64,000 bases of DNA, from contig CAVUNV010000005.1 in assembly GCA_963742925.1 (NCBI GenBank), forward strand, positions 310,001 to 374,000, written 5' to 3'. The first letter of the stretch is position 1. Each line of letters begins with the position of its first letter. Source of the stretch: PALSA-612 sp963742925 (GTDB taxonomy: Bacteria > Actinomycetota > Thermoleophilia > Gaiellales > Gaiellaceae). Made by a program: the position numbers and the translations under genes. Under the pieces are notes generated by a model. The model made no database searches. It had not been told where the DNA came from and saw nothing but the letters and a program-made list of their open reading frames with translations. Shown here in pieces: positions 1 through 7,852 of this stretch.

Positions 1-2
1 AG

Positions 3-212
3 CGCCGGCCGAAGGCCGATTCCGTGAAGGCGCGCAGGGAGCTCGCGGAGGCCCGAGCCCGGCTGCGCGAGGCGGAGGACGAGCATCGCGCGGCTCTCGC
101 CGAGGAGCGCCAGGCGCACAAGCGCTGGCAGCAGGCGCACGGTGACGCCGAGCAGGCGGGCGAGCGGGTCGAGCAGGCGAGAGCGGCGCTGGAGGCAGCC
201 CGGCGCCGCTGA
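3..212 (+). CDS. C-terminal end of a coiled-coil protein (partial)
   Basis: The reading frame is open to the left edge of the window, so only the last ~69 residues are visible. They are charged and Ala/Arg/Glu-rich with heptad-like spacing (for example AEARARLREAEDEHRAAL), which indicates a coiled coil with no enzymatic domain. A GTG at 24 could serve as a start for a 62-residue protein, but no ribosome binding site or -10 box precedes it, so continuation from upstream is preferred. It converges on the aldo/keto reductase 10 bp away. Function unknown. Confidence 0.5.
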   Translation, partial: RRPKADSVKARRELAEARARLREAEDEHRAALAEERQAHKRWQQAHGDAEQAGERVEQARAALEAARRR

Positions 213-221
213 GGGCCGGGA

Positions 222-1131
222 TCAGGCGAGGCGGGCGAGCGCGGCGAGGTCGTCCGGCGAGAGCTCCGGCCCGGCTGCCGCGGCGTTCGCGCGCACCTGC
301 TCGGCGCTCGTGGCGCCCGCGATCACGGACGGGATGCCCGGCTGCGAGGCGAGCGCCGCGATCGCCAGCTCGAGCAGCGAAAGCCCCTGCTCGCGCGCCA
401 GCGCGTCGAGCGCCTCGATCCGGTCGAAGGTGGCGTCGCTGATCTCCCGCCCTTCGAGACGCGTCCCCTCCGGCCGCGGCTGACCGCGCCGGTACTTGCC
501 CGTCAGCAGGCCGCTTGCGAGCGGGAAGTACGGGATGAAGGCGATGCCGAGCTCGCGGGCCTTCGGCAGCGCGTCCTGCTCGGCCTCCCGCTCGAGCAGG
601 CTGTACTGATTCTGGACTGCGACGAAGCGCGGCCTGCCGCTCGCCCGGGCGAGCTCGTCCGCCTCGGCGAGCTGCGCGGCGGAGAAGTTCGAGCAGCCGA
701 TCGCACGGACGAGCCCCTCCTCGACGAGGTCCTGCATCGCCGCAGAGCGTCTCGCCGATCGGGGTCGCACCGTCGGGGCGGTGGTAGTAGTAGAGATCGA
801 CGTGGTCGGTCTGCAGGCGCTCGAGCGACGAGCGGATCGCGCGCCGCACGTACTCCGCCGAGCCGTTCGGCCCCTCGCCCATGTCCATCCCGAACTTCGT
901 CGCCAGCACGACCTGGTCGCGCCGCCCGCGCAGGAGCTCCCCGAGGAACCGCTCGCTGCCGCCGCTGTTGCCGTAGATGTCGGCCGTGTCGAAGAAGGTG
1001 ATGCCCGCGTCGAGCGAGGCGTCGACGACCTCCCGCGTCCGTTCGAGATCGAGCCGCCCACCGAAGTTGTTGCACCCCAGACCCACCCGGGAGACGAGCA
1101 GGCCTGAATCGCCGAGCGGCTCCGTGCGCAC
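222..1131 (-). CDS. Aldo/keto reductase (one frameshift)
   Basis: NAD(P)H-dependent aldo/keto reductase of the TIM-barrel family, reducing or oxidising a carbonyl substrate that cannot be named from sequence. The N-terminal part reads VRTEPLGDSGLLVSRVGLGC with the family signatures GITFFDTADIYG (catalytic Asp and Tyr) and VVLATKFG (catalytic Lys); the C-terminal part carries LVRAIGCSNF and IPSVIAGATS. The two parts are in different frames: GETL and the following AAMQDLVEEG are separated by one extra base near 738-742. The span is 303 codons plus one base, matching a single insertion. The GTG start is supported by a TAGGAT -10 box ending 6 bp upstream, so the mRNA should be leaderless. Confidence 0.85.
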
Positions 1132-1137
1132 GGCGGC

Positions 1138-1143
1138 ATCCTA
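1138..1143 (-). promoter_or_regulatory. -10 box TAGGAT for the aldo/keto reductase
   Basis: TAGGAT on the minus strand, 6 bp before the GTG start at 1131; the predicted transcription start coincides with the start codon. Confidence 0.5.
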
Positions 1144-1163
1144 GAGCCGGCGACCCGTCCCGG

Positions 1164-1169
1164 TAGACT
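1164..1169 (+). promoter_or_regulatory. -10 box TAGACT for tRNA-Thr
   Basis: TAGACT lies 10 bp before the mature tRNA 5' end, a usual position for a tRNA promoter. The same hexamer recurs before several protein genes in the window. Confidence 0.5.
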
Positions 1170-1179
1170 GAGGAGCCGC

Positions 1180-1252
1180 GCCGACGTAGCTCAGCTGGTA
1201 GAGCACTTCACTCGTAATGAAGGGGTCCGCGGTTCGAATCCGCGCGTCGGCT
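1180..1252 (+). tRNA. tRNA-Thr (anticodon CGT)
   Basis: Complete 73-nt cloverleaf: acceptor GCCGACG/CGTCGGC with discriminator T, D stem GCTC/GAGC, anticodon stem CTTCA/TGAAG with loop CTCGTAA (anticodon CGT, reading ACG), and T arm CGCGG-TTCGAAT-CCGCG. The 3' end is followed by TAG rather than an encoded CCA. The last 46 bp are repeated exactly at 2332, where the copy is followed by CCA and a terminator; this copy's 3' half therefore appears to have been replaced by an integrating element. Confidence 0.95.
1207..1252 (+). repeat. 46-bp direct repeat, proximal copy (att-like)
   Basis: Covers the anticodon arm through the discriminator base of tRNA-Thr; identical to 2332-2377. Confidence 0.9.
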
Positions 1253-1262
1253 TAGTCATGGG

Positions 1263-2342
1263 CTTCGTCTCTGGGTTGGGCTTTACCACGCGGCCAACGA
1301 CCTGTCCAACCAGGCGCTGCTCGAGCAGATCGTCGACGGGTTGAAGGACTCTCCCGGCCTCGGCGCGTGGAAAGGAGCCGACGAACCGTTGCACGGCAAC
1401 GTGGCGCCGCAAGGTTTGGCAGCTGCCTACGACTTCGTGCGCTCACGCGACCCGAACCATCCGGTTGTGATCATTCAGGCGCCACGGGCGCGGACGGGCC
1501 CGTTGACGACGGCGCTGCTCAAGCCCTACGCCGCAGCGGGCGACATCCACGGCGTCGATATCTACCCGATCTCGCATCCGCCGGGGGCCCACGCCGGCCG
1601 GCCCAACAAGGACATCAGCGTGGTCGGCGACGTGACCGACCTCGTCGTTCAAGCCGCGCCTGGCAAGCAGCATTGGACGACATTGCAGATCGCCTGGAGC
1701 GGTGTGCTCCCACCGGCGCATGTCCCGATCTTCCCGAACGCACACCAGGAGCGCTTCATGGCCTATCAGGCGATCGTGGCGGGAGCAACCGGGCTCGTCT
1801 TCTTCGGCGGTGACATCACCCAGGTAGCGCCGGGAAAGGTCTCCTTTGGCTCGCCAGCCGAGGTGGCCCAAAACGGGGGCATTGTGGTGGTTGAGGCCGT
1901 CGGCCGCAACTTCGGCTACTGGCACGTCGCGCCGGCCGTACAACCTGGCGTCAACGTGCCGCTCCACGGCCTGCTCGGCCACGTCGCCGTGCAGCCTGAG
2001 GACTGGGGCCACGTGCACTTCGCCGAGTCCAGTCACGGGCCTAATGGGATCACTTACTGGAACCCGCTCCGCGCGGGGGCGCTGACCCCGTTCTTCGACT
2101 ACGGGCCGCCGGTGATCAGCGCGATCGTGACGTCACGTCCGCCGGGAGGGCTCCACGGCCTCGTCGACCTCTCGGTGGAGGCGCACGACAACACGCCGAT
2201 CGAGGTCACCCAGGCGAAACCGTCCGGGTGGCGCGGCATGCCGGTCACGCCCGCACGCATCAGCTGGCGGCTTATGCGCGCGGCGCAGCAGATCGCGCCG
2301 TGGCAGCTCGCCTTCGACCACGGCATCTCCTTTCACTCGTAA
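1263..2342 (+). pseudogene. Glycoside-hydrolase-like gene fragment, truncated at both ends
   Basis: The frame is open back through the tRNA repeat and closes with TAA inside the distal repeat. It begins abruptly in a conserved-looking segment (LWVGLYHAANDL, then GLGAWKGADEPLHGN). The Asp-Glu-Pro of GAWKGADEP resembles the acid/base strand of TIM-barrel glycosidases; a TTG at 1341 is the first possible start but would cut into this domain. Later parts (GVDIYPISHPPG, LQIAWSG, ATGLVFFGG) fit a barrel followed by a beta-rich tail. The last residues FHS come from the repeat, so the C-terminus is also missing. Probably non-functional cargo. Confidence 0.6.
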
Positions 2343-2377
2343 TGAAGGGGTCCGCGGTTCGAATCCGCGCGTCGGCT
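2332..2377 (+). repeat. 46-bp direct repeat, distal copy; displaced tRNA-Thr 3' half
   Basis: Identical to 1207-1252 but without a 5' half. It is followed by CCA (2378-2380) and a terminator, unlike the proximal copy, so this is most likely the original chromosomal end of the tRNA gene. Confidence 0.9.
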
Positions 2378-2394
2378 CCACAGGGAGTCCCTGC

Positions 2395-2420
2395 AAAGCC
2401 CCGCTTTTCGGCGGGGTTTT
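2395..2420 (+). terminator. Rho-independent terminator of the displaced tRNA-Thr end
   Basis: Stem CCCCGC (2399-2404)/GCGGGG (2411-2416) with loop TTTTCG, followed by TTTT and preceded by AAA. It lies 15 bp after the CCA. Confidence 0.8.
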
Positions 2421-2558
2421 GCTTTGCGGCAACGGTTCGATGTGGCGAGGGGCAACAGACGGGGCAACCGCGCGCGAGCAGAGCCCTCTCTTCTTACTTG
2501 TTCAGGTTCCGCGCGCGCGGAAACGGCATCCGCACGCCTCGATGGCCGGCGTCCGAAT

Positions 2559-3074
2559 CTATGCGGCGTGGATGGCGTCGGCAAGTGCGAGCCCGACGAG
2601 CGACCACAGTGCCACGTAGGGGATCGCGTAGGCGACCGAACCAAGCACGATCCGACGCTCACCAACCGGCTTGCCGCCGATCGACCTGGCGAGGGCGACG
2701 ACGAGGACCGGGTTGGCCAGCGCCGACGCGAGCGCGTACCAACGGTCCGGGCCGCGCTGGACCCATGCCACTGGATGTCTCATCAAACGGCTCGCCCGCA
2801 TTCTCTCCAGCCTCGGCTCGATCCGACTGGCGTTGCTCGAGAACCACTCCTCCCATCGGCTGTCAACCCAGCGACAGCAGGCGATGGCAAGGACGATGAC
2901 GGCGATCGTCGCCACGATGAACACGATCAACGGTTTGAACGAGGCGGCGAGCAACGCGATCGGCAGGCCGAGAACGATGCCGTCGAAGAACGCGACGGCA
3001 GCGACGATCGTGCCGATCGCACCCGTGCGTGCCGGCCGGCCGGCACGTCGAGCCGATGTGGGCGGGGAAGCCAT
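2559..3074 (-). CDS. Small integral membrane protein, unknown function
   Basis: About 171 residues with four predicted membrane helices: two near the N-terminus (GTIVAAVAFFDGIVLGLPIA and PLIVFIVATIAVIVLAIA), a basic cytoplasmic stretch with Arg/Trp residues, then ALASALANPVLVVALA and VLGSVAYAIPYVALWSLVG. No motif of a known transporter is visible. ATG at 3074 is chosen because residues before it, reachable from a GTG at 3122, look like an unlikely N-terminus. Its codon positions are slightly less GC-rich than its neighbours. It stands just beyond the tRNA scar and may have arrived with it, which is inference only. Confidence 0.6.
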   Translation of the reverse strand: MASPPTSARRAGRPARTGAIGTIVAAVAFFDGIVLGLPIALLAASFKPLIVFIVATIAVIVLAIACCRWVDSRWEEWFSSNASRIEPRLERMRASRLMRHPVAWVQRGPDRWYALASALANPVLVVALARSIGGKPVGERRIVLGSVAYAIPYVALWSLVGLALADAIHAA

Positions 3075-3142
3075 CCCGAGACATATCGGCAGGAACGGGC
3101 AGACGCTTGCGCGGAAGATCACCCTTATCGCAGCGTGCCGGC

Positions 3143-4345
3143 ATGAATCGAAGATGTAGCTTCACGCCAATGACAGAGGTGAGGGGGGTGCGGACGGTCC
3201 GTGGGGCCGCGTCTGTGGCGGGGTGGCTGTTGGCGGCCGGGATCGTGATTGCGCTGTTGTTGTCATCTGCTGTGCCGGTCGGCTCGGGGTCGGTGGGCGA
3301 CAAGCCCGATCTCGTGCCGTTGCTCCCGACCGCGGTGTCGTCCGGCCAGATGACGCCGGTATTCGTCGACGGGTTTCAGCTGCCGGGCCGACTCCTGTAT
3401 CGGTTCGACTCGGTCCTCGAGAACCGGGGTGGCGTGCTCGACCTGTTCCGCGACCCGGTGACGGGTCATGCTCTGCAGGCGATCTGGGCAGGTGGCACGC
3501 CGAGCTCGCAGCCGGACCCCAACGTCGCTCCTTCCGGGCCGGCCGTGATGATCGAGGACCGTGCCGCAGCCGGTGCGTCGTTCGCCTACAGCACGCGCCC
3601 GGGTCATCAGCACTGGCACTTCGCACCCGCCGCCGTCTACGAGCTGCTCGTGCCGGGCCGAGCGGCACGGGTGGCGGCGAAGATCAGCTTCTGTATGTCC
3701 GACACGTACGGGACGCCCGTGTACTTCCAGTACGGATACGTCGGGCAGGGCCCGAACACGTTCTGCGCCCCGGACGATCCGTCAGCGAGGTTCGTGCGGA
3801 TGGGGATCTCGCCCGATGTCGGCGACTACTACTGGGCGCAGCTCGGGGACCAGTGGATCGACGTCACCGGTCTGCCTCCCGGCCGGTACACGCTGCGCGC
3901 GATCGCGAACCCGGTCGGCGCAATCGACGAGTCGAACACCGGCAACAATGTCGTGGAGCAGACGCGGACGATTCCGGGCACGACTGCGACGCCGGTATCG
4001 GAGACCGTCCACGGCGGCTCTTCCAGGATCCGCCTCTCCGGCGCCGTCGTCGCTCCCGAGATCCCGGCCCGGAGGAACCCGGGCTGTCAGCCGAGCAGGT
4101 ACTCCTCGGCCTGTTACCTGTCGACTTCCGCGAAGGAGCCTCTCAGGTTCCAGCTCGCCCGGTTCCCGGCGCACGGGGCGGTCTCGATCATCAGCGAGCG
4201 GGGGCACGAGGCCACGGCGCTGTATGCCCCTAACCGGGGCTACTCGGGTCGCGACTCGTTCACGTACACGGTCACCGACAGCCGGGGCCTCAGGAGCGTG
4301 CCGGCGACGGTCCGGCTCCGTGTTCTCCGGTCCAGGCGCCGATGA
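3143..4345 (+). CDS. Secreted lysyl-oxidase-like protein with C-terminal Ig-like domain
   Basis: N-terminal signal/anchor (VAGWLLAAGIVIALLLSSA) followed by a bacterial lysyl oxidase-type domain. The copper-binding signature HQHWHF sits near residue 155, followed by the family's SFCMSDTYG, GISPDVGDYYWAQLGDQWID and LRAIANPVGAIDESNTGNN. Lysyl oxidases are copper/quinone amine oxidases acting on protein lysines; here activity is inferred from the copper motif only. The last ~90 residues contain a cadherin/Ig-like end, RDSFTYTVTDSRGL, suggesting a surface-binding module. ATG 3143 and ATG 3170 are both possible starts; neither has a clear RBS. It opens a run of exported proteins. Confidence 0.8.
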   Translation: MNRRCSFTPMTEVRGVRTVRGAASVAGWLLAAGIVIALLLSSAVPVGSGSVGDKPDLVPLLPTAVSSGQMTPVFVDGFQLPGRLLYRFDSVLENRGGVLDLFRDPVTGHALQAIWAGGTPSSQPDPNVAPSGPAVMIEDRAAAGASFAYSTRPGHQHWHFAPAAVYELLVPGRAARVAAKISFCMSDTYGTPVYFQYGYVGQGPNTFCAPDDPSARFVRMGISPDVGDYYWAQLGDQWIDVTGLPPGRYTLRAIANPVGAIDESNTGNNVVEQTRTIPGTTATPVSETVHGGSSRIRLSGAVVAPEIPARRNPGCQPSRYSSACYLSTSAKEPLRFQLARFPAHGAVSIISERGHEATALYAPNRGYSGRDSFTYTVTDSRGLRSVPATVRLRVLRSRRR

Positions 4346-4355
4346 ACGGTCGTGA

Positions 4356-5636
4356 TCACGGCCCGCTGAGCGCGAACGGGCCCTCGAAGACCCCGTTCCG
4401 GCCGGCGTAGAGCTGTACCCCCATCCCGGCGGTCGGGTACGGATACGTGCGCAGGTTGAACGTGAACGTGGTGCCGAGCGCCAGCGACCCGCCCGAGCAG
4501 GTGAGCGTGTCGTACGGATTCGGGTTCGCTCCGCTGGGCAGCTGCGACGGGCAGAGGAAGTTGACGATCGTGCGCGGGGTCGTGCCGCTCGGCGGAACCA
4601 CCACCTTGATCGAGTCGAACGGGGCGGCGGCCGCCAGCAGCCGCAACGATCCCCCGTTGATCGTCGCCTCACAGGTGACTTCCGCTGGATCGAAGAAGCT
4701 GCACCCGCCCTGCAGGCTCTTCCTCGGGGGCCCCGGCGGCGTGCGATCCCTGATCAGCTGCTCGATCAGCGTGATCTGGGTGTTCCAGAACTTGACCACC
4801 TCGATGATCTGGTCATTCAGGCTGTCCAGCGCGCTCTTCGCCGCGGTGAGCGCGCCAGCCGCCGGGTTGCGCGGACCCAGGTCGTGGAGCAGCCGCCCCA
4901 CGTGCTCCGCCGCGTCCGCCACCGTCCCCTCGTGCTTCAGGAGGTCGTCGACGAACGTCCGCTCCTTCGCGGCCATCGCCTTCAGCTCGGCGGTCGACAG
5001 CGTCGAAGGGTCGACCACGACAACGTCGTCGTCGGCCGGCTGGGCGCCCGCGAACTCCGACCACGTCTTGTCGTCGGTCGGCGGGACCTGCTGCAACAGA
5101 CGCGACGCGCCGCGAGGCAGGGCCGCAAACGACCGGGCATCCACCGACGCGACATTCGACAGTCCGGGCCCGAAGACCCAGAAGAAGACGTGACGCCCGA
5201 GCCGGAGAACCCCGACGCTGGTCGAACGGGTATGCCGGCGATCCTTCTCCGCCGGCACCAGATAGGTAGCCCGCTTCGAGCTCGAGACGCGGACCGTCCG
5301 CGTGAGAAACTCGGCGCCCGTCGTGATCAGGCCCGCCGGGGCACCGGCGCCGGGCTTCGGCCGCAGCACGATCCCCACAACAGCTTTCGCGAGGCGGCCA
5401 TGACCGAGCGCCGTCTCGACATTGCCGGCGAACGTGACGTCCACCAGCACGCCCATCCCCTCCTCACCGATCACCCTGACCGCGCGGATGTCGAGCGCTG
5501 CCCGATCGGCGGCCGTGAGGCCCGGGGCCTTGACGTCGCCGGCCGGATCCGTCCCGCGCACATCACCGCCCCTCGCCCCGAACGCGACGACGGCACCGGC
5601 AACCATCACCAGCACAACCGCCAGACCTCGACGCAT
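4356..5636 (-). CDS. Exported protein of unknown function
   Basis: 426 residues. The N-terminal signal peptide (RRGLAVVLVMVAGAVVAFGA) is followed by a domain of alternating beta-type sequence, a helical stretch rich in Ala/Leu/Glu around residues 210-290 (ELKAMAAKERTFVDDLLKH) that may form a helical hairpin, and a C-terminal beta domain with paired cysteines (GGCSFFDPAEVTCEATI, NFLCPSQ, LTCSGG), consistent with extracellular disulfides. No family recognised. The ATG has a TAGAGT -10 box ending 6 bp upstream. It converges on the lysyl-oxidase-like gene with 10 bp between stop codons. Confidence 0.7.
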   Translation of the reverse strand: MRRGLAVVLVMVAGAVVAFGARGGDVRGTDPAGDVKAPGLTAADRAALDIRAVRVIGEEGMGVLVDVTFAGNVETALGHGRLAKAVVGIVLRPKPGAGAPAGLITTGAEFLTRTVRVSSSKRATYLVPAEKDRRHTRSTSVGVLRLGRHVFFWVFGPGLSNVASVDARSFAALPRGASRLLQQVPPTDDKTWSEFAGAQPADDDVVVVDPSTLSTAELKAMAAKERTFVDDLLKHEGTVADAAEHVGRLLHDLGPRNPAAGALTAAKSALDSLNDQIIEVVKFWNTQITLIEQLIRDRTPPGPPRKSLQGGCSFFDPAEVTCEATINGGSLRLLAAAAPFDSIKVVVPPSGTTPRTIVNFLCPSQLPSGANPNPYDTLTCSGGSLALGTTFTFNLRTYPYPTAGMGVQLYAGRNGVFEGPFALSGP

Positions 5637-5642
5637 CGGACG

Positions 5643-5648
5643 ACTCTA
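5643..5648 (-). promoter_or_regulatory. -10 box TAGAGT for the exported protein at 5636
   Basis: Minus-strand TAGAGT ending 6 bp before the ATG; predicts a leaderless mRNA. Confidence 0.5.
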
Positions 5649-5691
5649 CGACTCCGCCGCGCGCCGGGTCAAGAAGCCATGGGTGAGACGT

Positions 5692-5916
5692 TCAGGAACC
5701 GAGCCACTCTTCGCGGCGCCAGTCGGCGCCCGTGCGGTGCCGTCGGACGGCGTAGACCGTCCCGCCTGCGGCTGCCAGTGACGCGGCTGCTGCCAGCAAA
5801 GGGCGGATCGTCCACATGACCCAGACGAGTCCCCAGACGGCGAGCGCTGCAGCGGTCGCGACCGCCAGAAGGACAACAAGGAGTTGCCATGCGTTCAGTG
5901 CGGCGAGCTTGGCCAT
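5692..5916 (-). CDS. Small membrane protein, 74 aa
   Basis: Two hydrophobic helices (AWQLLVVLLAVATAAALAVW and IRPLLAAAASLAAAGGTVYA) with a short Trp-rich turn and a basic C-terminus ending DWRREEWLGS. The ATG at 5916 is preceded by a good ribosome binding site, GGAGAAG, 4 bp away, so a longer reading from 6306 is rejected. Function unknown. The 233 bp between it and the next gene (5917-6149) hold only this RBS and the next gene's RBS as far as I can see. Confidence 0.6.
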   Translation of the reverse strand: MAKLAALNAWQLLVVLLAVATAAALAVWGLVWVMWTIRPLLAAAASLAAAGGTVYAVRRHRTGADWRREEWLGS

Positions 5917-6149
5917 GTGTCTTCTCCGCTCTCCGTTTGCTCCCCGGCCGGCCGCAACCCGGCTGTCTGTTGCGTGCCATTGTGGGCTCGTCGGCGCCGT
6001 CTGTCTATCCCTGACCCGGGGGAACTTGCCTCGCCTTTCGCGAGACCCGGGCTGCGGTTGCACCGAGCCACGTGTCGGTGCTTTCCCCGATGGCCTGCAG
6101 CGGAGGTGCGGAGAGGATCGTTGGGATTCCACGTAGGAGGTGACCGCCA

Positions 6150-6859
6150 ATGAGCGGTTCAGACATCGCACGAAAAGCCTGGTGGGCGCGGCGCTGATTC
6201 TCTCCGTCGTCGCCGCCGGGGCGACGGCAGGCCTTGCCCAGGCTCGAGCCTCGAAGGCGGCGTTGACCACGACCGTGACCTTCAGCACGTCCGTCAACGA
6301 GTTCACGCCTGGGAGCTACAACCAGGGCGCGTGGAGCGGGGTCGACTCCAACCTGACCTCGAAGGACAACTACTTCACCGGATTCCTCGGCGCGGAGGTC
6401 TACCGCGGCTATTTCACGTTCGACGTCAGTGCGGGCACGAACGTATGCCCACCGCTCGCCGCATCGCTGACGGTGCCGCGCGGGCACTTCGGCTCGCCGC
6501 CACCGTCGACGTTGAACCTGGGCCTCTTCGACGTCTCGACGCTTCCGGCGACGCTCGCGCAGAGGGTTGTGAGCCCGAACGCCGCGATCTACAACGATCT
6601 CGGATCGGGCTTTTCCTACGGTAGCTCTGTCCTGTCGACGACCGAACCCGGGTCGCCGTACACGCTGTCCCTGAACGACACGGGCCTGGCTGCCCTCGGC
6701 CAGGTGCGTTCGAATCACCTGCGGTGGTTCTCGATCGGCCTCGGGCTCCTGAGCCCTCCGGCCGGCGACGCCTTCCTGTTCGGCTGGACGGGGAGCGCCC
6801 ATGGCGATCCGCCAGTCACGATGGCGGTGACGCTGCCGAGGTTCTGCAGGGTCGCGTAA
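6150..6859 (+). CDS. Secreted protein of unknown function (frameshift in the signal peptide)
   Basis: A strong Shine-Dalgarno AGGAGGTGA lies 6 bp before ATG 6150. From there translation gives MSGSDIARK and then stops after a few codons; in the next frame the sequence continues SLVGAALILSVVAAGATAGLAQA, a perfect signal-peptide core. The shift falls in CGAAAAGCC, so one A appears to be missing from an A run. The mature part is ~200 residues, beta-rich, with one pair of cysteines (VCPP, FCRVA), resembling a secreted beta-sandwich. A GTG at 6140 in the downstream frame overlaps the RBS and is not a credible start. Confidence 0.65.
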
Positions 6860-6965
6860 CGAGCTCTCGCGCGACGGACGGCCACGAAGCCGGTGATGTG
6901 GCCGTCCGTTCGCATGCGCGGGTCGGGAGCCGGCTGGGAGAGCGTGTCGCCACAATGGCTGACCG

Positions 6966-7481
6966 GTGCGCGTCTTCCTCGGTGCGATCGCGGTGATCGT
7001 CCTCGTCGTCGGGGGCTTCTGGTTCGCTCTCAGCCAGCTCGTCGGCCCATCGCGGAACGATGCCGACGCGTTCACGAAGTCGAGCAACTGCGCCGCGGCG
7101 GATCCGTCACTGGCCCGCGACAGGAAGGACGCCGCCCGTGTCACCGCTCCCGGCCTGCGTGCTCTCGGGCTCCGGTGGGACGGGTTCCGTGCGGTTGCCC
7201 TGTTCGCGCGGTCGCCGCGCGGAGCGAGGGCGGAGGAGGCGAGGCTGGCCGCCGATCTGAGGACGCAGGGTCTCTCCGATGCGGAGATCGGCAGGCGTGT
7301 GCTCCGCGAGGGGTACGTCGTGATGCTCTACGTCGCCAGGCCCCCGACGCAGGCAGCGGAGGCCGCGCTCGGCCGGTGCATCTACCTGATCCGGGCGAAC
7401 CGGATCGCGTCCTTCTTCGGGGTGAACATCACGCACACCGAGAGGCCGTTCCTCCCCGGCGCGGATCGGGACCGCCGCTAG
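6966..7481 (+). CDS. Membrane-anchored protein of unknown function
   Basis: 171 residues: one N-terminal hydrophobic segment (VFLGAIAVIVLVVGGFWFAL), then a soluble domain with two cysteines (SSNCAAAD and LGRCIYLI) that could form a disulfide outside the membrane. Start taken at GTG 6966, directly before the hydrophobic segment; no RBS is obvious. No family recognised. Confidence 0.55.
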   Translation: MRVFLGAIAVIVLVVGGFWFALSQLVGPSRNDADAFTKSSNCAAADPSLARDRKDAARVTAPGLRALGLRWDGFRAVALFARSPRGARAEEARLAADLRTQGLSDAEIGRRVLREGYVVMLYVARPPTQAAEAALGRCIYLIRANRIASFFGVNITHTERPFLPGADRDRR

Positions 7482-7572
7482 ATGGTCGACGATTCTTATG
7501 AAGCTCTCAGCGCTTCCTCATCCGGGCGTGGTTGGATTCGCACGTCTCCGACCTCGCGAGAAAGGAGAGCGC

Positions 7573-7785
7573 TTGCCGAAGTCAAAGCGGACGCTGCTGG
7601 TGGTGCCGGCAGTCGTGGCCGTCGCGGCTGCAGGGACCTGGGGCGCGGTTGCCATGGCCGCCTCGAAGCCCGGCACCACGACGCCGAAGAGCCAGACGAC
7701 ACCGAAGAGCCAGACGACGCCTCACCACAACTGCCCGCACATGGGCTCGTCGTCGAACGCCAACTACGCACCCTCGAACATCTGA
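7573..7785 (+). CDS. Small secreted protein with a His/Cys tail
   Basis: 70 residues starting at TTG 7573, chosen because AAAGGAGAGCGC precedes it directly. A signal-like hydrophobic segment (TLLVVPAVVAVAAAGTWGAV) is followed by a low-complexity linker with the repeat TTPKSQ and a C-terminal tail containing HHNCPHMGSSS. The H-H-x-C-x-H-M cluster could bind a metal; this is inference. No homolog recognised. Confidence 0.5.
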   Translation: MPKSKRTLLVVPAVVAVAAAGTWGAVAMAASKPGTTTPKSQTTPKSQTTPHHNCPHMGSSSNANYAPSNI

Positions 7786-7852
7786 ACGGCCTCCTCCCGC
7801 TGCCCGCCGACCCGGACCTCGTCGGCAGGCAGCGGGCGGGAGCAGGGGCGGC

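Larger units (their letters stand above)
1207..2377. mobile_element. Remnant of an element integrated at the tRNA-Thr 3' end
   Basis: A 46-bp perfect direct repeat brackets about 1.08 kb. The proximal copy restores an intact tRNA-Thr; the distal copy is a displaced 3' half with the CCA and terminator expected of the original gene. This is the outcome of tyrosine-integrase recombination at a tRNA attB site. No integrase, excisionase or replication gene is present; the only content is a gene fragment lacking both ends. It is either a scar left by internal deletion or a mis-assembly between two identical tRNA ends. Confidence 0.6.

Noticed and set aside
1191..1412. Minus-strand frames containing RGFEPRTPSLRVK across both tRNA copies
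   Set aside because: This is the well-known translation of the tRNA T arm and anticodon arm in reverse; not a protein.
1207..2377. Insertion sequence
   Set aside because: No terminal inverted repeats and no transposase; the repeats are tRNA-derived and 46 bp, which fits integrase recombination.
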